From positions 1-7,515 of the forward strand of contig DBMS01000301.1 in NCBI GenBank assembly GCA_002297665.1: 7,515 nucleotides of DNA. Reading direction: 5' to 3'. The position numbers were made by a program, and so were the translations under genes. Position 1 is the stretch's first letter; the number at the start of each line of letters is the position of its first letter. Shown one piece after another: positions 1-6,800 of the stretch. Source of the stretch: Holophagaceae bacterium UBA692. Its GTDB lineage: Bacteria; Acidobacteriota; Holophagae; Holophagales; Holophagaceae. Below the pieces are notes generated by a model. The model had not been told where the DNA came from, ran no database searches, and was given only the letters and a program-made list of their open reading frames with translations.

Positions 1-452
1 TGAAGCTCCTGATCCTCGACGAGCCCACCAACGGCCTCGACCCCGCGGGCATCCAGGACATGCGGCAACTGGTCCGGAGCCTCCCGGGAACCACCGGCGC
101 CGCCATCTTCCTGTCCAGCCACCTGCTGGCCGAAGTGGAACAGGTCGCCGGCAACCTGGTGGTCATCCACAAGGGCCGGCTCCGTTATCAGGGGCCGATG
201 GAGGGCCTGGGCGGGGAGGGGAAGACGGAATTGTTCTTGCGCGTGGGGGATAACGTCCAGGCCAGCGCTGCCCTGCGGACGTTGGGCTTCCTGCCGCGGG
301 AAGAGGATGGCCGCCTGACGGTCCAGGCCTCCGCCGAAGACGCCCCCCGGATTGCCGCCGGCCTGGTGGAGGCCGGCTGCCTGCTCTACGAGTTGGCCCC
401 CCGGCGGGCGAACCTGGAGACCCGGTTCCTGGCCCTGCTGGAAGAATCATGA
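1..452 (+). CDS. ABC transporter ATP-binding protein, C-terminal part (5' end outside window)
   Basis: Open from the window edge; the first full codon is at position 3. It probably energises an ABC-2 type exporter on the cytoplasmic face of the membrane. The visible part starts in the Walker B motif (LLILDEP), followed by the D-loop (NGLDP, about nt 30-47) and the H-loop histidine in SSHLL (codon 120-122). Walker A and the signature motif would lie upstream of the window. After the ATPase core there is an accessory C-terminal stretch of about 85 residues, ending LETRFLALLEES, as is common in ABC-2 ATPases that pair with a separate permease. The TGA at 450-452 overlaps the next ATG at 449 (ATGA), the usual ATPase-permease arrangement. 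The family call is firm; the exported substrate cannot be told. The first in-frame ATG in the window (60) lies after the D-loop and is not the real start. Confidence 0.93.
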   Translation, partial: KLLILDEPTNGLDPAGIQDMRQLVRSLPGTTGAAIFLSSHLLAEVEQVAGNLVVIHKGRLRYQGPMEGLGGEGKTELFLRVGDNVQASAALRTLGFLPREEDGRLTVQASAEDAPRIAAGLVEAGCLLYELAPRRANLETRFLALLEES

Positions 453-1270
453 ACGCACTGGCACGAACCTTCCGGGCTGAGCGGGTCAAGCTGCGCAAGA
501 GCTGGCCCCTGCTCACCGCCATCCTGGCCCCGCTCTGCCAGGCCGCCTTCCGCGAGTGGCTGAAGCGGCGTTACCGGACCCTGGACGCGCTCAACCACGC
601 GTGGTGGAGCGCCTTCTGGAGCCACACCTTCACCGACTGGGAAGAGATCGAGTCGCCCTCCCCCATCGGCGAGCACCTGATCCACGGGCTCACCCTGGAC
701 TGGAAGCGCTTCGTCACGCACCAGACCATCGACTTCTTCGAGCGCGAGTGCGAGCCCCTCCGGCGCCTCTCGCCCGGCGTCCCCATCACCGTCAACATGA
801 TGGAGACCTACGGCGGCCTCGACTACTGGCGGTTCGCGCCTCACGTCGACGTCGTGAGCTGGGACAGCTACCCGCGCTGGCACAACGACCGGGAGCCCGA
901 GGCGCGCACCGCCTCGCGGACCGCGTTCTCCCACGACCTCTTCCGGTCGCTGCGGGGCGGCCAGCCCTTCCTGCTCTTCCCCGAGGGCACCACCACCGCG
1001 GGCGGCCTCGCGCCCCTGCGGGAGGGCGGCCTGCGCATGGCCTACCGCCTGGGCATCCCCGTGCTGCCGTTCCGCCTGGAGGGGGCCGATCCGCACTATC
1101 CCTGGGTGGGCGACGCGACGCTGCTGCCCCACCTGCGGGGCCTGGCCCGGGCCCGGCGGACGCGGATCTCGGTGCTGCCCGGGAAGGTCCTGGAGCCGGC
1201 CTCCTTTGCCAGCGAGGACGGGTTCGTGGATTCCATAAGGCGCCACCTGAGCGGGGATCAAGGCTCCTGA
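449..1270 (+). CDS. Mosaic ORF: ABC permease N-terminus + GH42 beta-galactosidase fragment + PlsC acyltransferase C-terminus
   Basis: An unbroken 273-codon ORF whose protein is three unrelated pieces in one frame. Residues 1-31 look like the cytoplasmic start and first hydrophobic stretch of an ABC-2 permease (FRAERVKLRKSW, then LLTAILAPLC), which fits the ATGA overlap with the ATPase. Residues about 31-176 match the interior of a GH42 beta-galactosidase (AAFREWLKRRY, FWSHTFTDW, SPIGEH, LTLDWKRF, DVVSWDSYPRWHND, HDLFRSLRGGQPFLL). Residues about 177-273 match the second half of a PlsC-like 1-acylglycerol-3-phosphate acyltransferase (FPEGTT motif, then LGIPVLPF). The GH42 acid/base Glu is upstream of the retained piece, and its nucleophile Glu, normally just after PFLL-M, is replaced at the join. 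The PlsC HX4D catalytic motif is absent. None of the three activities should therefore be complete, and after residue 31 the protein lacks the membrane segments a permease needs. A GGAAG at 440-444 can serve as ribosome binding site. The ORF is real; a working product is doubtful. Confidence 0.8.
   Translation: MNALARTFRAERVKLRKSWPLLTAILAPLCQAAFREWLKRRYRTLDALNHAWWSAFWSHTFTDWEEIESPSPIGEHLIHGLTLDWKRFVTHQTIDFFERECEPLRRLSPGVPITVNMMETYGGLDYWRFAPHVDVVSWDSYPRWHNDREPEARTASRTAFSHDLFRSLRGGQPFLLFPEGTTTAGGLAPLREGGLRMAYRLGIPVLPFRLEGADPHYPWVGDATLLPHLRGLARARRTRISVLPGKVLEPASFASEDGFVDSIRRHLSGDQGS
536..544 (+). other. Junction 1 of mosaic ORF (permease to GH42)
   Basis: The permease-like sequence ends in APLCQ and the GH42-like sequence begins in CQAAFREW. 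Cys-Gln is plausible in both parents: GH42 enzymes commonly carry a CQ-AF type sequence after their metal-binding cysteines. The switch therefore seems to fall in a few shared bases around TGCCAG. The exact breakpoint cannot be fixed without the parent sequences. Confidence 0.6.
965..982 (+). other. Junction 2 of mosaic ORF (GH42 to PlsC)
   Basis: GH42-like sequence runs to QPFLL (ending at 976), where a GH42 enzyme would continue into its nucleophile Glu motif. Instead FPEGTT of a PlsC acyltransferase follows from 977. Short hydrophobic residues before FPEG are usual in PlsC proteins, so a few shared bases coding F-L-L may mark the switch point. The frame is kept across the join. Confidence 0.6.
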
Positions 1271-1298
1271 TCCGCCACCGGAGCATGGGATTGGCATC

Positions 1299-1355
1299 CA
1301 AGCGATGCGTCAGGAATGTTATTTGGGAAGCCTGACGCTGCAGAAACATCGCTTG
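1299..1355. repeat. Nested inverted repeat / hairpin in the leader of the hydrolase gene
   Basis: The gap between 1270 and 1388 holds two perfect 8-bp inverted repeats, one inside the other. The outer arms are CAAGCGAT (1299-1306) and ATCGCTTG (1348-1355); the inner arms are GCGTCAGG (1307-1314) and CCTGACGC (1331-1338). The left arms are contiguous, the right arms are separated by 9 nt, and the loop is 16 nt. A transcript could form a 16-bp stem with a one-sided bulge. A competing small hairpin, GCATC (1294-1298) with GATGC (1304-1308), would use part of the left arm. No T-run follows, so it is not a standard intrinsic terminator. It may be a leader control element, an operator or a small palindromic repeat. 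Confidence 0.55.
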
Positions 1356-1376
1356 ACCACTCGGCATGTATCCCTT

Positions 1377-1381
1377 GGGGA
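1377..1381 (+). promoter_or_regulatory. Ribosome binding site deciding the hydrolase start
   Basis: GGGGA lies 6 nt before the ATG at 1388. That ATG begins a clean signal peptide, whereas the earlier in-frame ATG at 1316 would place 24 unrelated residues before it and sit in the loop of the hairpin. This supports 1388 as the start. Confidence 0.6.
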
Positions 1382-1387
1382 CTATTG

Positions 1388-2224
1388 ATGCGATCCCGCA
1401 GGCTCTTCATTGGTTTCATGCTGGCGGCCCTGGTCCCGCTGGGTGCGGCCAGCCCTGGGGTGCCGGGTCCGGTTCCCGAGGCATCCTGGGTGCGCGGGGG
1501 AGACCTCCGGCTCCACCTGCGGATCTTCAGGGGGGACAAGCCCAGCAAAAGCCCGATCCTGGTCATCGTCCTGCATGGGGACGCGCCGCGAAAAAGGCCC
1601 GGGCAGCAGGATGCCTTTGCCGCCCGGGCCGCCGAAGGCTTGGATGGAGTCGCCGTCGGACTGCTGCGGCCCGGGTACACCGACCTCCAGGGCAACACCT
1701 CCGAGGGGGAGAAAGGGCGGATGAACGGTGACAACTACGACGCCAGGAGGACGGACGCCATTGCTTCGGCCATCGGCGTGCTCAAGCGGCGACTTCATGC
1801 CCGGAAGGTCGTGCTCGCCGGCCATTCGGGAGGAGCGGCCCTGGCGGCCAATATCCTGGGCCGGCACCCCACCCTGGCCGATGCCGCCCTCCTGGTTTCG
1901 TGTCCGTGCGATGTTCCCGCATGGAGGGAAAGCATGTTCCAGCTCACGAAACGGCCCGAGTTCCGCGATAGGATCGAAACCCTTTCCCCCCTGGACATGG
2001 TCGAGGGCCTGTCGCCCACGGTTGAGGTGACCCTGGTGGTGGGCACCCAGGACCTTATGACTCCCCCAGGGCTCAGTGAAAGGTACCAGGCCGCTGCCGC
2101 GAAGCTTCGAAAGAAGGTGAGGCTGGTCCGTCTGGCGAATCGAGGGCACGACTTTTTTCTGGATCCCGCGGTACATGCCGAGTTGAACCGGTTGATCAAG
2201 CGGACGCGCCCACCAGGTCCCTGA
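1388..2224 (+). CDS. Exported alpha/beta hydrolase (serine hydrolase, prolyl oligopeptidase/dienelactone hydrolase-like)
   Basis: A 278-aa protein. Residues 1-22 form a Sec signal peptide: basic start RSRR, hydrophobic core LFIGFMLAALVPLG, small residues AAS at the likely cleavage point. The mature protein is an alpha/beta hydrolase fold. The oxyanion-region LHGD is at 62-65, the nucleophile elbow GHSGG at 145-149 (Ser147), the probable acid Asp222 in VGTQDLMTP, and the catalytic His254 in NRGHDFF. The triad is intact, so an active esterase- or peptidase-like enzyme outside the cytoplasm is expected; the substrate cannot be inferred. A SCPC pair (171-174) follows the strand after the nucleophile helix and may form a disulfide or bind a metal. 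The length is ordinary for a single-domain hydrolase. The gene lies downstream of a hairpin leader and does not overlap a neighbour, so it is probably its own transcription unit. A start at 1316 is possible but disfavoured. Confidence 0.85.
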   Translation: MRSRRLFIGFMLAALVPLGAASPGVPGPVPEASWVRGGDLRLHLRIFRGDKPSKSPILVIVLHGDAPRKRPGQQDAFAARAAEGLDGVAVGLLRPGYTDLQGNTSEGEKGRMNGDNYDARRTDAIASAIGVLKRRLHARKVVLAGHSGGAALAANILGRHPTLADAALLVSCPCDVPAWRESMFQLTKRPEFRDRIETLSPLDMVEGLSPTVEVTLVVGTQDLMTPPGLSERYQAAAAKLRKKVRLVRLANRGHDFFLDPAVHAELNRLIKRTRPPGP

Positions 2225-2241
2225 CGCGGGTGGCGTATTGC

Positions 2242-2270
2242 TTGAGGGGATGGGGTGGCCTATATATTAA
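2242..2270 (+). promoter_or_regulatory. Candidate sigma70-type promoter for the Ig-like protein gene
   Basis: TTGAGG (2242-2247) could be a -35. TATTAA (2265-2270, 17-nt spacer) or TATATT (2263-2268, 15-nt spacer) could be the -10. The -10 options lie in a 20-nt stretch of only A and T (2261-2280), striking in such GC-rich DNA. Transcription would begin roughly 10-15 nt before the ATG at 2290, giving a very short leader with only a weak AGG (2280-2282) as ribosome binding site. Confidence 0.45.
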
Positions 2271-2284
2271 TAATTTATTAGGCC
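2257..2284. repeat. Inverted repeat GGCCTA-N16-TAGGCC flanking the A/T tract
   Basis: Perfect 6-bp arms at 2257-2262 and 2279-2284 enclose 16 A/T bases that contain the presumed -10. The layout suits a dimeric repressor or an easily melted promoter core. As RNA it would be a 6-bp stem with a 16-nt loop just before the start codon. The arms are short enough to arise by chance. Confidence 0.4.
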
Positions 2285-2289
2285 GGTTC

Positions 2290-3840
2290 ATGAACCAATT
2301 GCGCGTTTGGATTTTCCTGGGGTCGCTGGCCAGCGGCCCCGTGGGCCAGGGCGAGGGGCCCGCCGTCATCCGCGTCCGGGAGGTGGTCACCGTGGGACGG
2401 GAACAGGTGGCCGCCGTGTGCGTGCCGGAAGGGGCCACCTGCGCCTGGAACCTGGAGGGAGGCGGCGCCTTGACGGACGGCTCCGGCACGGACACCGTCC
2501 ATTTCCGGGCCCACGGGCCCGGGCGCCTCCGGCTCTCCTGCACGGTGGAGGGAATGCCCGACCTACAGCCGGTCACGGTGGAGGCGGTGGCCGCCTCCGT
2601 CCCGCCGGACGTGGCCGCCCCCGCCCACGCCACGGCCTTCCAGGGCGGCTACCGCGCCGCCGTTACGCCCCAGCAGGGCTGCACCTACCACTGGACCCTC
2701 GACCACGGCGGCCGGATCACCGCTGGGGCGGACGAGCCGTCCGTGACCTTCACCGCTGGAGGCCCCGGGGCCCTTACGCTCACCTGCGCGGTCACGAACG
2801 CCGCCGGGGAGGACGCCGCGGAGGGCTCGGCCGTCGTCCAGGTGGCCGCGGCCCCCTGGATGCCCACGGTGCACGCCACTGCCCGGGCCGCGCCCGGCCA
2901 GGCGGACCTGCTCGCCAGGGTACCGCCCCAGCCCGGAGCGACCTATCAGTGGACCGTGGACGGCGGCCGCCTCACCGGCGGGGCCGGCACCCCTTCCATC
3001 CGGTTCACGGCGGGCACGCGAGGGAGCGTCCTGCTATCCTGCCGGGTGGTCAACCCGGCCGGGTCCGCGTCCGAACCCGGCCGGTCGGTGGTCGACCTCC
3101 TCCCCAACCGGGTCCTCATCCAGACGCCCGCCTGGGCTGTCGCCGGCCGGCCCTGCACGGCCAGGATTCTCCGTGCCGCAGGGACCTGCGCCTGGGAACT
3201 CCAAGGGGACGCGGCCATCGCCGAAGGCCAAGGCACCGGCACCCTCACCTTCGTCCCCGGGCGAGCCGGGGTGATGACCTTGACCTGCAGGACGCCCGCT
3301 GGCAGCGACACCGTCCGGGTGCGGGTGGGCGAGGCCCCGGGAATCCTTGCGTTCCGGGCCGGAACCGCCCGCCTCCCCGAGGGCGGAACCACCACCGTGA
3401 CCCCCTGCTTCACCGGCGGCCGCGGCATCCTCCTGCCCGCCGCCCGGGAGGTGGAGAACGGCCAGCCCATCACGCTGGAGCCCCGGGGCGGGGACGGCTT
3501 CGAGCTGGTCGTGGTGGGCCCCGCCGGAGACGTGGTCCGCCAGGCCCTCCCCCTTGAGGTGGACCCCCATCCCCGGATCCTCGGTTTCACGGCTTCCGAG
3601 CATCGGTTGGCCCCGGGCGAGGAGGTGACGCTCACGGCCCTCTTCGAGGGCGGCCAGGCCGAGGTGGAACCGGCTGTGGGCGGGGTGGCCTCCGGCGAGG
3701 AACGGGTGATCCGGCCCACCGGAAGCGGAGTCTACACGCTCCGGGTCAGCAGCCCGGCCGGGGAGACCGCCGTTGCCCAGGTGCGGGTCGAGGTGGGAGA
3801 ACCCGGCGAGGGCTTTGAATGGCGGGCGATGCGGCCCTGA
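2290..3840 (+). CDS. Secreted protein of tandem Ig-like/PKD-like modules
   Basis: A 516-aa protein without a recognisable enzyme motif. Residues 1-20 are a probable Sec signal (MNQLRVWIFLGSLASG, cleavage near GQ-GEG). Four related modules follow, each with an aromatic core (C/Y-x-W), a glycine-rich turn, then F-x(4-5)-G-x(3)-L-x-C: W53...C84, W135...C166, W221...C251, W302...C333. Two further beta-sandwich-like modules start with ILAF (352) and ILGF (430) and end in VRVEV (502). Such arrays usually act in adhesion or as structural parts of cell-surface proteins; no anchor, sortase motif or lipobox cysteine is seen, so it may be released or periplasmic. An in-frame GTG at 2230 would add 20 residues before the signal peptide and is disfavoured. 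The gene has its own candidate promoter and ends exactly against the convergent kinase gene. The exact role is unknown. Confidence 0.8.
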   Translation: MNQLRVWIFLGSLASGPVGQGEGPAVIRVREVVTVGREQVAAVCVPEGATCAWNLEGGGALTDGSGTDTVHFRAHGPGRLRLSCTVEGMPDLQPVTVEAVAASVPPDVAAPAHATAFQGGYRAAVTPQQGCTYHWTLDHGGRITAGADEPSVTFTAGGPGALTLTCAVTNAAGEDAAEGSAVVQVAAAPWMPTVHATARAAPGQADLLARVPPQPGATYQWTVDGGRLTGGAGTPSIRFTAGTRGSVLLSCRVVNPAGSASEPGRSVVDLLPNRVLIQTPAWAVAGRPCTARILRAAGTCAWELQGDAAIAEGQGTGTLTFVPGRAGVMTLTCRTPAGSDTVRVRVGEAPGILAFRAGTARLPEGGTTTVTPCFTGGRGILLPAAREVENGQPITLEPRGGDGFELVVVGPAGDVVRQALPLEVDPHPRILGFTASEHRLAPGEEVTLTALFEGGQAEVEPAVGGVASGEERVIRPTGSGVYTLRVSSPAGETAVAQVRVEVGEPGEGFEWRAMRP

Positions 3841-6800
3841 TCAGGAGGGCGTCCGGCTGGGCGGCGTCCGGCCGGACGCGGCGGATTCCAGGTCCCGCAG
3901 CGGCCGCAGCCCGGGATCCGTGCGCGCCACCCCCGCCAGCAGCTTTTTCGCGGCCGCCCGCAGCGCCGCGGCCCGGGCCGGAAGCAGGTCCGCTCCCAGC
4001 AGCTGGCCCCGGGCCAGGGCCAGCTCGGTCTCCCAGCTGGGGATGCGGTTCAGGGTCCGGGCCCGCTCCAGCTTGGCCAGGGCCTGGGTGAGCGCGGCCT
4101 CCGGCGAAAGGCGCTGGGACGCGAGCCACCGGGCTTCCACAAGGCCCAGGAGGCCCGCCTGCAGGGGATTGTCGTAGAAGGTGGGATCCAGGGATTCGCC
4201 CTTCTGGCATGCGCTCTGCCCTTCCTTCAGGTAGGGCGCGGGACTCCGGCCCGCCTTCAGTTCCTGTTCGGCCATGATGCGCGCCGCCAGGGCCCAGGTG
4301 CCGTGGCCCAGGGCGGCCTTGGGGTCCAGCTGCACCGTGAGGCGGGCGTAGTCCAGGGCCCGGGCCAGGGTCGGTCCCGCCTCACGCCCGGTTTCCATCT
4401 CCCACTGGCCGCGCCGGGCGGTGTAGTACGCGACGTTGTTCAGCAGCGCCTGGTCCCGGGGGTTGATGGCCAGGCCCCGCTCGAAGGCCTCCGTGGCCCT
4501 CTGGAACCAGAGGCCCGGATCCTGGCCGTGGTCCAGGAGGTATTCGGCCTCGGCGCCCGCGAGGCCGCCCACCCAGTCATGGTTGCTGGCCAGCTCCGGT
4601 TGGAGCTGCACGAGGCGGGCCCCCAGGGCCAGTCCCGTCTCCACCGTGGCCCGGGGGTCGCGGCCCTTGCGCCGGTCGTCGTCGGCGGCCACGAAGCACA
4701 GGAGGATGTGCCCGCGCAGGACCGTGACGTTGCCCGGTTCCAGGGCTGCCGCCCGCCGGAAGTGGTCCGCGGCGCCCTGGATCCAGGGCTCCGGCTGGCC
4801 CCCGTGGTAGCGGAGGTATTCGGCGTTGGAACGCTGGAGGCCCGCCATCAGGATGAGGGGACCCGTGCCTCCGTCGGACAGGGCCGCCTTGCGGGCGGCC
4901 TCCAGGGCCTTGGCGTTGGCCTCGATGGGCGAAGCGCCCCGGTGCCGCAGGGCCTCGGCCCAGGTGCCCCAGATCTGGGCCCGCATGAGCTGGGCGTCGG
5001 CGGCCCGGGGATCGCAGACGAGGGCCTGGTCCACCCGGCGAAGGGCTTCCTCCCGGCGGGTGGGGTCCAGGGTTCCGGTCCCATGGATGGCCAGCCGCAA
5101 GGCCAGCAGGCACCGCCTGGCTTCCGCAAGGTACAGATCCGGGTGGCTCCGGGCGATCGCCAGGGCCGTGCCGAAGGCTTGGGCGGCCCGGTCCACCGCC
5201 GCGGCCGAATCCCGGAAGAGCCCCCGCTGGAAGGCGGTCTCCGCCTCGTCCAGGGCGGCGTCCCCCATGAGCTTGTGGGCCTCGAAAAGGGACGGGTCCT
5301 CGTCCAGGGCCTCCCGGGCCAGGCGCGCGGCGTCCCCGTCGCGCCCTTCGTAGTAGGCGAGCAGGCCCTTCAGGTAGGGCTCGTCCCCGGCCAGGCGGAT
5401 GAAATCCAGGGCCGGCTTCCGGTAATTGCGCTCCAGGTCCTGTTTCATGGCCGTGCGGGCGTCCCCGATGGACTCGCGCTCGGCCTCCTCCAGGCCGCGC
5501 CGGTACAGCTCCCCGAGGGTGGAGCCCAGCGCCTGGGCCACCTGGGGCTCCCGGGCGCCCAGCTCCCAGGCCCGCATCAGCTGGTCCCGGGCCTCCCGGT
5601 ACTCGCCCAGGACCAGGTGCCCCCGGCCCAGGGCGTAGGCCCCGGGGGCGTCCGCCAGGCCCGGCCGGGCCGCCATGTCCACCCGGATGGCGGCCATGGC
5701 CTGCCGCACCCGGGCCAGGTCGCGCCCGAGGTCGTGGGCGGGGAGGAGATGCGCCACCCGCAGCGACCACTCCAGGTCCTTGACCTGCTCGCCGAAGCGC
5801 CGGGCCAGTTCCGCCTGGGCCCGGGCGCGCCAGGTGCTCCGGGCGTTCCAGGCGGTGGCCGAGCCGCCCACGAGGACGGTCAGGGTCAGCAGCAGGGTGG
5901 CCACCTTGTGCCTGCGGGCGGCCTTCCCGGCACGGTAGAAAAGGGACGGGGACCGGGCGAGGATGGGCTCGCCCCGGCTGAACCGCTCCAGGTCCTCGGC
6001 CAGGAGGCGGGCGCTGGCGTACCGGCGGTCCGGTTCCTTCTCCAGGCATTTCTGCACGATGACGGCCAGGTCCGCGGGAAGGCCGGGCACCAGGGAGCGC
6101 AGGCCGGGCGCCTCCGTGCCTGACAGGGCCACCAGGGTCTGGGCGGCGTTGGGGCCCCGGAAGGGCGGCCGGTTGGCCAGGAGGAAGAAGAACGTGGCCC
6201 CCAGGGCGTAGACGTCGGCCCGGGCGTCGATGCGGCCGGTAACCCCCATGGCCTGTTCCGGCGCCATGTACGCCGGCGTGCCCACCACCTGCTCGTCGAT
6301 GGTGAGGGAACCCCCCTCCTGCTCCCGCGCCAGGCCGAAATCCATCAGGAAGGGCGTGACACCCCCGGGGCGGTCCTCCAGCATGATATTGGAAGGCTTG
6401 ATGTCCCTGTGGATGAGCCCGGCCTGGTGGGCGGCCTCCAGGGCGCCGGCGGCCAGGGTGACGATGCGGACCTTGTCGGCGAGATCCAGATCCTTCCCCC
6501 GCTGGGCCAGGTTGCCCCCCTCCACGTACTGCATGGCGATGAAGGGAACCCCTTCGAACTGGCCCACCTCGTAGACCTTGCAGATGTTGGGATGGTCCAC
6601 CCGCGCCTGGGCGCGGGCCTCCTGCTCGAAGCGGGCCAGGATCTGGGGGTCCTGGTTCCGCACCAGCTTGAGGGCCACGATCCGGTGGAGGAAGGGGTCG
6701 TAGGCCTGGTAGACCCGCCCCATGCCGCCCTCGCCCAGCAGCGGTCCCAGGACGAACCGCCCCACCTGGCGCCCGGGTTCCGGGGTCTGGCCCAGCCATT

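Noticed and set aside
449..1270. A functional beta-galactosidase or acyltransferase gene
   Set aside because: The GH42 acid/base and nucleophile residues and the PlsC HX4D motif are missing from the retained pieces.
1263..1284. GCTCC/GGAGC stem after the mosaic ORF as an intrinsic terminator
   Set aside because: The stem is only 5 bp with a 12-nt loop and no T-run follows.
386..1297. 303-codon minus-strand frame opposite the mosaic ORF
   Set aside because: No recognisable motif, whereas the plus frame shows three clear family signatures. It is a GC-bias shadow.
1316..1387. Upstream ATG (1316) as the hydrolase start
   Set aside because: It would bury the signal peptide behind 24 residues and has no good ribosome binding site. 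The ATG at 1388 has GGGGA 6 nt upstream.
2230..2289. Upstream GTG (2230) as the Ig-like protein start
   Set aside because: It adds 20 residues before the signal peptide and would translate through the A/T-rich promoter-like tract.
4303..6123. 606-codon open frame on the plus strand opposite the kinase gene
   Set aside because: The translation is Gly/Pro/Arg/Gln-rich low complexity with no domain. It mirrors a well-supported kinase gene and is explained by GC-rich codon bias.
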